Shown one piece after another: positions 1-7,633 of a stretch of DNA of 64,000 bases. Positions within the stretch are counted from its first letter, which is position 1, and the number at the start of each line of letters is the position of its first letter. Position numbers and translations under genes: made by a program. The DNA is from Arthrobacter globiformis (lineage in GTDB: Bacteria; Actinomycetota; Actinomycetes; Actinomycetales; Micrococcaceae). The notes beneath the pieces were generated by a model, which ran no database searches, was not told the DNA's origin, and saw nothing but the letters and a program-made list of their open reading frames with translations. The stretch is from NCBI RefSeq assembly GCF_030817195.1, contig NZ_JAUSYZ010000001.1, positions 4,650,001 through 4,714,000 of the forward strand, given 5' to 3'.

Positions 1-261
1 GGCGAGGGAACCCGCTGTGCCCAGCAGCTTCCCGGTGGCCTGCACCGCAGCCGCCACCCGGGACGGGGTAACCGGCCCGGCGTCGGCCATGACCGACTCA
101 CGGACGGTCTCGAGAAGCCCCGCATCCAAGACCCGGGCCCCGCGCCGCCGCCCGGCAGTCTCGGCGAGCGCGGCGCGGGAAGCAGCTGCACCGGGAAACC
201 CGGGTGCGCCACCGACGCCGGCATCCGCACCGGCCGCGGGCACTCCCAGATAAGCACTCAC
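1..261 (-). CDS. TadA-family secretion ATPase, N-terminal part (cut by window edge)
   Basis: The first 87 codons of a gene that continues past the left edge. I place the start at a GTG whose last bases overlap the ssd stop codon (GTGA overlap), with a GGGGACC-like ribosome site just before it. After a poorly conserved leader comes a segment with residues like LLETVRESVM and TPSRVAAAVQATGKLLG, which resembles the N-terminal helical region of actinobacterial TadA/CpaF ATPases. These hexameric ATPases power Flp/Tad pilus or type II-like secretion at the membrane. Walker motifs lie outside the window, so the call rests on this segment and on the usual ssd-tadA gene order. Confidence 0.7.
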   Translation of the reverse strand, partial: MSAYLGVPAAGADAGVGGAPGFPGAAASRAALAETAGRRRGARVLDAGLLETVRESVMADAGPVTPSRVAAAVQATGKLLGTAGSLA

Positions 262-1466
262 CGGAGGTCCCCGGCCTCGCCGGCGAGGAGGCCCAGCACT
301 GAGGAGGCGAAGCGCCGCACGCTCTTTCGCCTGCCCTGGTCGAGCAGGCGGCCCAGCTCGGTGGCCGAGGCTGTGCCCCGCACCTCGGGCATCACGCCGT
401 GCAGGGGCAGCCCTACGGACTCGGCGACCAGCGCGGCGTCCAGCGCAACCCCGGCCTTTCCCCTGATGACCAGGGCGGATTCGACGGGCGGAAGCTCCTG
501 CAGTAGCCGCGCAGCGGCAACCGCAGCCTTCAGTTGGGCGGGGACGACAACCAGGAGGCGGTCGCAATCCCAGGCGAACGTGCGCAGCGGCTCGGCGTTG
601 CGGCCGATATCGACAATCACCACTTCGTAGCCCCTGCGTGCGGCGTCGAGGACGCCTCCCACGGTGACCGGGTCCACCAGGGGCGGCCGTTCCCTGCTTC
701 CGGGCCACGACAGAAACGAGAACCCGCCGGCGACAGGCAACGCGTCCGCGAGCTGCTGCGGGTCAATGCTGCCACTGGCATCGGCCAGGTCCGGCCAGCG
801 GAGACCCGGGGATTCCTCCGCGGCCAGTGCCAGTTCGAGGCCACCGCCCCAGGGATCGGCGTCCACGAGCAGGACCCGTGCACCGAGTTCGGCTGCTGCC
901 TGCGCGAGCCACGCCGCCGCGGTGGTGGCACCCGCCCCTCCGCAGCCGCCCGTGACACCAAGCACCAGGCCTCCGGCCTCGGGTGAACGGGACCGGCTGA
1001 GATACTCCGCCAGCCAGGCGGCGGCGTCCGGAAGAACGGCGACGCGTTGTGCACCCAGGGCGGCGCCCAGGTGCCAGAGCGTATCCCCTTCGCCGCTGAG
1101 ACCGACGAGCACGGCCGGGGCACGGCGCCGGGGCGGCAGTTCACGGACATCACTGCCGACCAGGACGTCGGCCGCGGAATCCCAGAATGGCGCGGCCTCT
1201 GCCACATCGTCCACCACCCGGAGCCGTCCGCCCGCGGCCGCGACAATCCGCTTCACTTCTCCCCGCAGGAATTCAAAGCCCGTGACGAGCAGGACGTCGC
1301 CGCCGTCGGCGGGGAGCCAGGTTCCGGTTTCAGAACCGGGCGACAGCCCCACCGGAGCTGGCCTGCGCTGTGCATTGGGCACGGCAGCATCGGGCACGGC
1401 AGCATCCGGCTGTGCGCTGTCCGGGTCTGATGGGAGTCGCCGGTTCCGGGCGTGGTGCCTGCTCAT
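258..1466 (-). CDS. ssd: Septum-site-determining / CpaE-like MinD-fold protein
   Basis: A 402-residue protein. The start is the ATG at 1466; longer readings of the frame run into low-similarity sequence antisense to the next gene. An N-terminal receiver-like region (LLVTGFEFLRGEV, then WDSAADVLVGSDV) is followed by a MinD/ParA-like fold with GVTGGCGGAGATT, then LLVDADPWGGGLE and VVIVDIGRN. Neither the deviant nor the classical Walker A lysine is present, which I recall as usual for actinobacterial Ssd/CpaE-like proteins. Family members act in septum placement or as partners of Tad secretion ATPases. The gene overlaps the tadA-like gene by 4 bp, which suggests translational coupling. Confidence 0.8.
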   Translation of the reverse strand: MSRHHARNRRLPSDPDSAQPDAAVPDAAVPNAQRRPAPVGLSPGSETGTWLPADGGDVLLVTGFEFLRGEVKRIVAAAGGRLRVVDDVAEAAPFWDSAADVLVGSDVRELPPRRRAPAVLVGLSGEGDTLWHLGAALGAQRVAVLPDAAAWLAEYLSRSRSPEAGGLVLGVTGGCGGAGATTAAAWLAQAAAELGARVLLVDADPWGGGLELALAAEESPGLRWPDLADASGSIDPQQLADALPVAGGFSFLSWPGSRERPPLVDPVTVGGVLDAARRGYEVVIVDIGRNAEPLRTFAWDCDRLLVVVPAQLKAAVAAARLLQELPPVESALVIRGKAGVALDAALVAESVGLPLHGVMPEVRGTASATELGRLLDQGRRKSVRRFASSVLGLLAGEAGDLR

Positions 1467-1674
1467 GCAGCAACTGTGCCCAACGGAACAGGCGCCCGTC
1501 AGAGCCGCATGGCCGTATGTGGAAAACCGGCCGCCCGGCTGCTGAAAAGAGAGCCCTGGCTCGCTGTGGAGGACAAGAGCGGCAAGACCCCTGCAGATAG
1601 ACCCAGACAGACCAATGGCACCCAGGGCGCCAGCCGAACGCCGAACAGCACGGCGGCAGGGCAGAATTGGATAT

Positions 1675-3474
1675 ATGTATCTGTTGCTCGCCGCCCACCC
1701 CGACGGCGCAGCCATACAGGAACTCACGGCGGCAGGCCTCCCCCACCCCGACAATCCGGAACCCCGGGTTGTCAGCCTTGCCCCGCAGGGAGCCCACCAG
1801 GCCGCACCCCAAACCGCACTCGACGACGGAACCGGGCTCGCCGCCGTCGTCCGCGAACTCGAGAAGCGGCGCCCGCGCTGGATCTGGCACCGCACCCAGG
1901 ACTGGTACCCGTCACTGCTGGCGGCAGGCGTCGACGTGGAGCGTTGCTACGATCTTTCCTTGTGCGGCGCTATCCTGGCCCATTCCGAATTCACGGCCCA
2001 CACCCCGTACGCCCGGAACGCCGAGAAGCTCACACAGGACGACGACCTGCAGCCGCCGCGGCTGCTCCAGCCGCCCCCTCCGCCCGCGGACCAGGGGGCG
2101 CTCTTCGATGACCCGGGCGCGGCAACCGAACCGCGGCAGACCTTGGCCGAGTTGCGTGCCGAATACGCCGCCCAGCAAGAGGCCCTCGCAGGCGCCGCTT
2201 CAGCCAATGCCGTGGCGGGAACCGCGGCGGGAGCAACCACCGCGGGGGACGGTAACCGGCGACTGCGTCTTCAGCTCCTCCTCGCCGCCGAATCGGCCAG
2301 CGCCCTCGTCGCTGCCGAGATGCAGCATGCCGGCGTGCCGTGGCGCGAGGAACTGCACGAGCACATCCTGGCGGAGCATCTGGGCCCGCGGCCTCCGGTG
2401 GGGCACCGCCCGGCCAAGCTCGAGGCCCTCAACACCGAACTCCGGGGCCTGCTGAACGCACCGGCGCTGAACCCGGACTCGCCGCAGGAGCTGATGCGCG
2501 CCCTGCACCGCAACGGCATCGAGGTAAAGTCCACGCGGCAATGGGAACTGAAGGGGTCCAGCCATCCGGCGATCGCGCCCCTGCTGGCCTACAAGAAACT
2601 GTCGCGGCTCCACACCGCCAACGGCTGGGCGTGGCTGGACGCCTGGGTGCGGAACGGGAGGTTCCGGCCCGAATACGTGGTGGGCGGAGTGGTGTCGGGC
2701 CGCTGGGCATCACGCGGCGGCGGGGCTCTGCAAATCCCCCGCCAGGTCCGCGGCGCCGTGCATGCAGACCCGGGGCACAAGCTCATCGTGGCGGACGCGT
2801 CCCAGCTGGAACCCCGCGTTCTCGCCGCCCTCGCGCAGGACTCGACCATGGCCGAAGCCGCCCGGGACCAGGATCTCTACGCCGGGATCGCGGCCAAGGG
2901 GTTCGGCGGTGACCGGAGCAAGGCAAAAATGGCGCTGCTGGGAGCCATGTACGGCGCCACCTCCGGCGAAGCGGGCCGCCTGATGCCGCAGCTGGCCAAG
3001 ACCTACCCGCGCGCGGTGGGCTTCGTCGAACGCGCCGCCCGCGACGGCGAAGCGGGCAGGACCGTCACCTCGCGCCTGGGACGCAGCAGCCCGCCGCCGT
3101 CGGAACGGTGGTTCCTCAGCCAGCGGTCGACTTCCGCGGAGGAGCAGCGCCGCGCCGACGCCATCGCGCGTTCGCGCGGACGTTTCACGCGGAACTTCGT
3201 CGTCCAGGGTTCGGCGGCGGACTGGGCCGCCTGCTGGCTTGCGGAATTACGACGGCGGCTGCGCACCATGCGTGCCGACGGTTCAGCAACCGGGGAACTC
3301 GTGTTTTTCCTGCACGACGAAGTCATGGTCCATGCCCCGGACGCCGCCGTGGATGCCTGCACCCGCGCCATCGAGGAAGCGGCCAATGCCGCCAAGGAGC
3401 TGCTCTTCGGCCCCATTCCGGTCGAGTTCCCGGTGAGCGTCGCCGTCGTCAACTCCTACGACAACGCAAAGTAA
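1675..3474 (+). CDS. PolA-like bifunctional 3'-5' exonuclease/DNA polymerase (actinobacterial type)
   Basis: A 599-residue family A DNA polymerase, shorter than PolI and without a 5' nuclease domain. I start it at the ATG at 1675 (MYLLLAAHPDG), preceded by a GGCGGCAGGG ribosome site; an upstream in-frame ATG at 1615 is less likely. Polymerase motif A reads VADASQLEPRVLA, motif B RSKAKMALLGAMYG and motif C FLHDEVMVHAP, so the catalytic acidic residues are kept. The N-terminal 200 residues sit where the proofreading domain should be, but I see no clear DEDD exonuclease residues. These proteins are common in actinobacteria; their role in repair or translesion synthesis is inferred. The gene stands alone, divergent from ssd. 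Confidence 0.8.
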   Translation: MYLLLAAHPDGAAIQELTAAGLPHPDNPEPRVVSLAPQGAHQAAPQTALDDGTGLAAVVRELEKRRPRWIWHRTQDWYPSLLAAGVDVERCYDLSLCGAILAHSEFTAHTPYARNAEKLTQDDDLQPPRLLQPPPPPADQGALFDDPGAATEPRQTLAELRAEYAAQQEALAGAASANAVAGTAAGATTAGDGNRRLRLQLLLAAESASALVAAEMQHAGVPWREELHEHILAEHLGPRPPVGHRPAKLEALNTELRGLLNAPALNPDSPQELMRALHRNGIEVKSTRQWELKGSSHPAIAPLLAYKKLSRLHTANGWAWLDAWVRNGRFRPEYVVGGVVSGRWASRGGGALQIPRQVRGAVHADPGHKLIVADASQLEPRVLAALAQDSTMAEAARDQDLYAGIAAKGFGGDRSKAKMALLGAMYGATSGEAGRLMPQLAKTYPRAVGFVERAARDGEAGRTVTSRLGRSSPPPSERWFLSQRSTSAEEQRRADAIARSRGRFTRNFVVQGSAADWAACWLAELRRRLRTMRADGSATGELVFFLHDEVMVHAPDAAVDACTRAIEEAANAAKELLFGPIPVEFPVSVAVVNSYDNAK

Positions 3475-3808
3475 TCCGGCCTCCGGAGCCGGCCGAACCG
3501 AAACGGGGGCACTTTGACGCGCGACGCGCCGGCCGCCGTCGTAATTCACGACGGCGGCACCTCCAAAGTGCCCCACGACGGCACCTGTCTGGCTGACCTG
3601 CTGCCCCTTGGGGGCCGGACAATAGCCCCTGTCCACGGGAAACAAAAGTCACATCCGCCACTTACGGAATAAGCGGTTGTACCGAGTAATGTACCGGCGA
3701 GTAGTTCGCATCGTGTGGCGTGGGCCACTAAGCTCGATGGTGGCCGGGCAGTGGCAATAAGTTGGCCCGGCACGTGCGACGAAGCATCAGCAGGGGGTTT
3801 CCACGCCA
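3475..3808. other. Intergenic region with nested palindrome and yegP promoter area
   Basis: 334 bases between the polymerase gene and the YegP-like gene. The first third holds the nested inverted repeat described separately. The rest is non-coding in appearance and locally less GC-rich, with GTACCG repeated twice near 3680-3700. It probably carries the promoter of the small gene at 3809. No open frame with convincing codon bias was seen. Confidence 0.6.
3506..3574. repeat. Nested intergenic palindrome (GGGGCACTTTG type)
   Basis: The outer arms GGGGCACTTTG (3506-3516) and CAAAGTGCCCC (3564-3574) pair perfectly over 11 bp. Inside them a second perfect hairpin has 11-bp arms GCCGCCGTCGT (3532-3542) and ACGACGGCGGC (3548-3558) around a 5-nt loop. 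It lies 32 bp after the polymerase stop. No T-run follows, so a simple terminator is unlikely. Its outer arms share the CACTTTG core with the palindrome at 54954. Confidence 0.7.
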
Positions 3809-4000
3809 ATGGCGGGCAAGTTTGAAGTTCACCAGGACAGCGATCAGTCCTACAAGTTCCGGCTCATGGATGGGGACGGAAACATCGTGGCTGAATCGCC
3901 GCGGTTCAAGAGCGTTTCGGGAGTAGTAGCCGGCATCAACGCGTTGCGCGAAAACGCCGCCACCGGCCTGGTGGTGGACCTGCGGAAAGCGCAGCACTGA
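3809..4000 (+). CDS. YegP-family (DUF1508) small protein
   Basis: A 63-residue protein starting at ATG 3809. The conserved pattern of the family is clear: F-x-V/H-x9-YKFRLMDGDGNIVAES, then GINALRENAATG and VVDLRK. The domain is a small beta-rich fold of unknown biochemical function; members in other bacteria have been linked to stress survival. A second, diverged copy lies at 52266-52451. The gene is monocistronic and faces the NUDIX gene, whose 3' end is 31 bp away. Confidence 0.8.
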   Translation: MAGKFEVHQDSDQSYKFRLMDGDGNIVAESPRFKSVSGVVAGINALRENAATGLVVDLRKAQH

Positions 4001-4031
4001 AACTGGCTGGATAGCCGGCAGTTCCGCCTAG

Positions 4032-4709
4032 TCAGAGGTCCAGCGGGTGAAGCCTGGTCCTGTCCCACGGGACGGCCCAGGCCAGCTGGTCGAACAGTTC
4101 GTTCAGGATCATTCCAGTAAAGCCCCAGACCACCAGGCTATTCACGGTGAACGCCGGGCTCTGGAACGTCTGGTTCATGCGGGTCACGGCCGCCATGGTG
4201 CGGTTCTCGGGGTCCAGCAGGTCGCGGACCGGGACCCGGAAGACCTGGGCGGACTCGCCGTAGTCCACCACCCGGACCGGCGACGGCGAAGCCCACCAGG
4301 CCAGGACAGGGGTCACCAGGAAGTTTCCGCGCGGTAGGGCCAGTTCCGGCAGTGCACCGAGCACTTCGACGCCGGAAGGGTCCACGCCGGTCTCCTCCTC
4401 CGCTTCCCGAAGCGCGGCCTCCACCGGGGTCTCACCCGCATGGATACCGCCGCCGGGAAAGGCCACCTGGCCGGGATGGTCATCGAGGGTGTGGGCCCGT
4501 TCCAGGAGCAGGACATCCAGGTCGGCAGCAACGAGCGGCTTGCCGGAGGCTGCGGGCACATCGTCCAGGGCTCCGAAGAGGATCAGAACGGCCGCCTTGC
4601 GGGCCACGGACTCGTCAACGCTGAGCGTGCGCCAGTAAGGATTCCGGGCAGGACCGGTTCCCGCCCTGATTGAATCGACGAGGTCCACCAGGTCCTGGCG
4701 CGCTGTCAT
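4032..4709 (-). CDS. CoA pyrophosphatase-type NUDIX hydrolase
   Basis: A 225-residue NUDIX hydrolase. The ATG at 4709 overlaps the nth stop (ATGA), which fixes the start and indicates translational coupling. The NUDIX box GX5EX7REUXEEXGU is perfect at residues 87-109, preceded by LLERAHTLDDHPGQVAFPGG, the extended motif of CoA-pyrophosphatases (NudL/Nudt7 group). The expected reaction is hydrolysis of CoA or oxidised CoA to 3',5'-ADP and phosphopantetheine. As I recall, the same neighbour pair (nth then NUDIX) occurs in mycobacteria (Rv3674c/Rv3672c) beside marP. Substrate is inferred from the family. Confidence 0.85.
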   Translation of the reverse strand: MTARQDLVDLVDSIRAGTGPARNPYWRTLSVDESVARKAAVLILFGALDDVPAASGKPLVAADLDVLLLERAHTLDDHPGQVAFPGGGIHAGETPVEAALREAEEETGVDPSGVEVLGALPELALPRGNFLVTPVLAWWASPSPVRVVDYGESAQVFRVPVRDLLDPENRTMAAVTRMNQTFQSPAFTVNSLVVWGFTGMILNELFDQLAWAVPWDRTRLHPLDL

Positions 4710-5692
4710 TGAGTCCTCCGCTGCGATTCCATCCGGATCTCGGCGGCGCGGTGGGTCTCGGCCAGCAGCTTCGCCAGGAGCTCCTCGTTTCCAGGCGCCA
4801 GTTCGTACTTCAGCAGTTTCGCGGCCTTGGCGGGGTTCGTCTCGCCCGAGCCAAAGCTGGGGCACCAGGTGGCCACGGCGCAGGCCCCGCAGGCCGGCTT
4901 GCGGGCATGGCACACCCGCCTGCCGTGAAAGACCACCCGGTGGGACAGCATGGTCCAGTCCCTGGGCTCAAACAGCTCCGCCACGTCGGACTCGATCCGG
5001 ACGGGGTCGTCCGACTCCGTCCAGCCGAAGCGCCGCGCCAGTCGCCCGAAGTGCGTGTCCACCGTAATGCCCGGAACGCCGAACGCATTGCCCAGCACCA
5101 CGTTCGCGGTTTTCCGTCCGACGCCGGGAAGCGTCACCAGGTCTTCCAGCCGGCCGGGCACCACGCCGTCGAACTCGTCCACCACCCGGTTCGCCAGCGC
5201 GAGGAGGTTCCGCGTCTTGGCGCGGAAAAACCCCGTCGGCTTGATGATGGCTTCAAGCTCCGCCGTGTCGGCTTCCGCCATGGCACGGGCGTCCGGGTAG
5301 CGGGAGAAGAGCAGCGGAGTGATCAGGTTGACCGTCACGTCCGTGGTCTGCGCGGAGAGCACCGTGGCCACGAGGAGCTCAAAAGGATTCCGGAAGTCGA
5401 GCTCGGCGTGGGCATACGGGTACTGCTCGGCGAGGGCACGGTTGATCCTGCGCGCCCGGCGCTTCAGCGCCAGGGCTGACTCGCCGGAGCGGGCCGGCGG
5501 ACTAGCCGCCGGACCGCTTTCGGCGGGGATGGCACCTGCGGGAACATTGGCGGGGACGGCGTCCCCGCCAATGTTCGCGGGAACCTCCGCGGAAACCTCT
5601 GCCGGCCCACTAGCGGCGGGAACCTCCCCGGGAGCAGGGGCCGCAGGGACGCCGACCGGCGTGCCGCGCCGGCGGGAAGCGGAATCGGCCAC
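4706..5692 (-). CDS. nth: Endonuclease III (DNA glycosylase/AP lyase)
   Basis: A 328-residue base-excision-repair enzyme that removes oxidised pyrimidines. The helix-hairpin-helix reads LPGVGRKTANVVLG with catalytic Lys194; the catalytic Asp is Asp212 in VDTHFGRL. The [4Fe-4S] loop is C261-x6-C268-x2-C271-x5-C277. The core starts near residue 72 (ESALALKRRARRINRAL). The first 70 residues are a Pro/Ala/Gly-rich extension that contains a strong DNA palindrome (5542-5576), so the true start could lie further in. The gene starts 10 bp after the membrane-protein gene ends, so the two are probably co-transcribed. Confidence 0.92.
   Translation of the reverse strand: MADSASRRRGTPVGVPAAPAPGEVPAASGPAEVSAEVPANIGGDAVPANVPAGAIPAESGPAASPPARSGESALALKRRARRINRALAEQYPYAHAELDFRNPFELLVATVLSAQTTDVTVNLITPLLFSRYPDARAMAEADTAELEAIIKPTGFFRAKTRNLLALANRVVDEFDGVVPGRLEDLVTLPGVGRKTANVVLGNAFGVPGITVDTHFGRLARRFGWTESDDPVRIESDVAELFEPRDWTMLSHRVVFHGRRVCHARKPACGACAVATWCPSFGSGETNPAKAAKLLKYELAPGNEELLAKLLAETHRAAEIRMESQRRTQ
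5542..5576. repeat. Perfect 16-bp inverted repeat inside the 5' part of nth
   Basis: AACATTGGCGGGGAC (5543-5557) and GTCCCCGCCAATGTT (5561-5575) are exact reverse complements around a 3-nt GGC loop, with one further G-C pair outside. In the mRNA this would form a very stable hairpin about 115-150 nt after the annotated nth start. The encoded protein here is low-complexity (PANIGGDAVPANVPAG), consistent with a repeat element tolerated in a linker. Confidence 0.8.
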
Positions 5693-5701
5693 GGCGGCCG
5701 G

Positions 5702-7234
5702 CTAGCCGCGCTCGATGTTGCTGAGGTCGCGCAGGACGCCCACCCGGCCGTCCGTGTGCTGGACCAGGAATTCATCGCCGCGGTCTTCGAGCGCCAGGAC
5801 CCAGCCGCCGGGCTCGATCCCGAACAGCGGTGCGCCCGTGCGCTCATCAACGGCCGTGCGGTGCTGTGCCACGGCAAACCAGAAGGCCTCGTGGACCTGC
5901 TCCTGCTCGGACTCCTCCGGCCGGCTCGCCGGGTCAACGGTGGCACCGATCGGTTCCTGCGACCTCGTCTGCTCGGGCATGTCCACCCTCGGGTGAACCG
6001 CGGTAGCAGGCGTGGCCGAGGCCGCCCGGGCTGCCTCTTCCGCGGCTTGACGTGCAGCAGCGTTGGACTTGTCTTCGGCGACGGGAGCTTCCGCTGCGGG
6101 CGCCTCCCCGGCCGCTCCGGTTTCTGGAACTCCGAGGGCGGGAGCTTCGGCTGCGGGAACTCCGACGGCGGGAGCTTCAGCTGCCGGAGCTTTTGCACCG
6201 GCTGCTCCTGCGCCAGCCTCCGGGGCGGCTGCGGCTTCGTCCACCTGGGTCTGCTTGGCCCCCGAGGTGGCTGGCTGCGCGCCGGCGTCGGCGGCCTTGG
6301 TGGACGGCAGCGTGCCCGTCTGCGCGGCGGCACCACCGGGCTGCGGGGACGGCACGACGGCGGCCTGTCCCGTTTCCGGCGAGGCGGCGGCGCTGCTGGC
6401 CGCGTTGGCGGCAGGCCATCCTCCGGTCGCCGGCGCTGCACCGGCGCCAGCTGCAGCAGCACCGGCACCCGCGGCACCAAAGGTTCCGGCACCTGAGGCA
6501 CCGGAGGTGCCGGTCTGGGTTGCGCCGCCACCCGGCTGGCCAACGGCCGTCGCACCATGGGAAGCGGTAGCACGCGTGGAAGCAGCACCTGGCGCGGCGG
6601 CGGCAGGCTTCGGTTCCTTGGGTGCCTTGGGTTTGCGCACGGGAACTGCCGAGTCGCGCGCCATGATGTGGGCCGGCACCTCGGCGCGGTCCAGGAAATC
6701 CCCGGCGAAGAACGGAATATAACGGGCCAGCACCGTGGCGGCCAGCAGCACAAGGGAACCGATCAGCGCCACCAGCAGGCTGGGCGTGTACGCTCCGGCG
6801 ACGGAGAGGAAGAAGAAGCCGACCGCAAACGAGGCAACCACCGAACCGAACTGGTCCACGGAAAGGGATCCGATCCGGACCTTCGTGTCAGGGGCGAGCC
6901 GGCGGGCGGCAAACAGTGCGGCAACGATGAGCGGCAGCACCACGCCGAGCCCCAGGAAGAAGAGGCTTCCGAGGTTCCACAGGTTGTAGCGCACAGCGAA
7001 CATCGGAATCAGCGACGCGACAAAGAGAACCAGGGTGGCTGCGAAGACGGTGAGGTCACGGACGGTGAAGGGTCCAGCAACGGCCTCATTCCGCACGCCT
7101 TGCTGCTTCATGAAAGTCGGCGCAGCACTGTGCGCTTCCGGCCGCCCTGACGGTCCTGCGCCGTGCGGTGCCTGGCCCGTGCCCTGCTGGGCCGTGCCCT
7201 GCTGGCCCGGCTGGCCCTGGCTTTGCTGATTCAT
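5702..7234 (-). CDS. Four-TM membrane protein with long Ala/Pro/Gly-rich linker
   Basis: A 510-residue protein I do not recognise by name. A Gln/Gly-rich leader (residues 1-50) precedes four predicted membrane helices at about 61-80, 90-110, 128-147 and 152-170. A low-complexity region of about 250 residues follows, made of Ala, Gly and Pro with repeats such as EAPAVGVPAAEAPALGVPE. The C-terminal 70 residues form a compact, conserved-looking domain (HEAFWFAVAQHRTAVDE, then GIEPGGWVLALEDRGDEFLVQ). It starts the nth-NUDIX transcription unit and is divergent from acs. A cytoplasmic sensing or scaffold role for the last domain is a guess. Base composition matches the surroundings. Confidence 0.7.
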   Translation of the reverse strand: MNQQSQGQPGQQGTAQQGTGQAPHGAGPSGRPEAHSAAPTFMKQQGVRNEAVAGPFTVRDLTVFAATLVLFVASLIPMFAVRYNLWNLGSLFFLGLGVVLPLIVAALFAARRLAPDTKVRIGSLSVDQFGSVVASFAVGFFFLSVAGAYTPSLLVALIGSLVLLAATVLARYIPFFAGDFLDRAEVPAHIMARDSAVPVRKPKAPKEPKPAAAAPGAASTRATASHGATAVGQPGGGATQTGTSGASGAGTFGAAGAGAAAAGAGAAPATGGWPAANAASSAAASPETGQAAVVPSPQPGGAAAQTGTLPSTKAADAGAQPATSGAKQTQVDEAAAAPEAGAGAAGAKAPAAEAPAVGVPAAEAPALGVPETGAAGEAPAAEAPVAEDKSNAAARQAAEEAARAASATPATAVHPRVDMPEQTRSQEPIGATVDPASRPEESEQEQVHEAFWFAVAQHRTAVDERTGAPLFGIEPGGWVLALEDRGDEFLVQHTDGRVGVLRDLSNIERG

Positions 7235-7633
7235 TCTGTTCTCCTTAGCGTGGCGGCGCCCGGACTGGCGTCCGCTGCGTTATTCCGCCCTACGGCCGGA
7301 GCCTGACCACAAGCGGTCTGGCTGCCTCCGGCCACTGTCACGAGTCCATCTCAGCCTAGCCAAGTGGAGGATGCTTCACTAGCTGACTGGCCGCGGGGCG
7401 CCGCGCTCACAGAAGCCGCACAGCTCTTCCAAAGAACCGTTCACCGCTAAATGGGCGCCGCTCACGGCCCTTCGTGTGACGCGGCCCACGCGCCGAAGCC
7501 TAAGGCGCTAGTCTGGTTTCGGAACAGCTCTTTGCGGTTTGTCCGCGACGGGCCGTTGCCCGACGCCGTGCGCCGGGCAGTGGTCGGGACCGGCGCACCG
7601 CTCAGCAAAGATCGATGAATGATGAGGTTCACC
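7235..7633. other. Divergent promoter region between the membrane-protein gene and acs
   Basis: About 400 non-coding bases holding the 5' ends of both transcripts. The region between 7280 and 7380 is locally AT-richer. A single Crp-like half-site TGTGA is seen at 7475-7479, but its partner half is poor. I see no riboswitch-like fold, and no open frame with codon bias. Confidence 0.5.

Noticed and set aside
7475..7490. Crp binding site upstream of acs
   Set aside because: Only the TGTGA half fits; the other half (CCACG) matches poorly.
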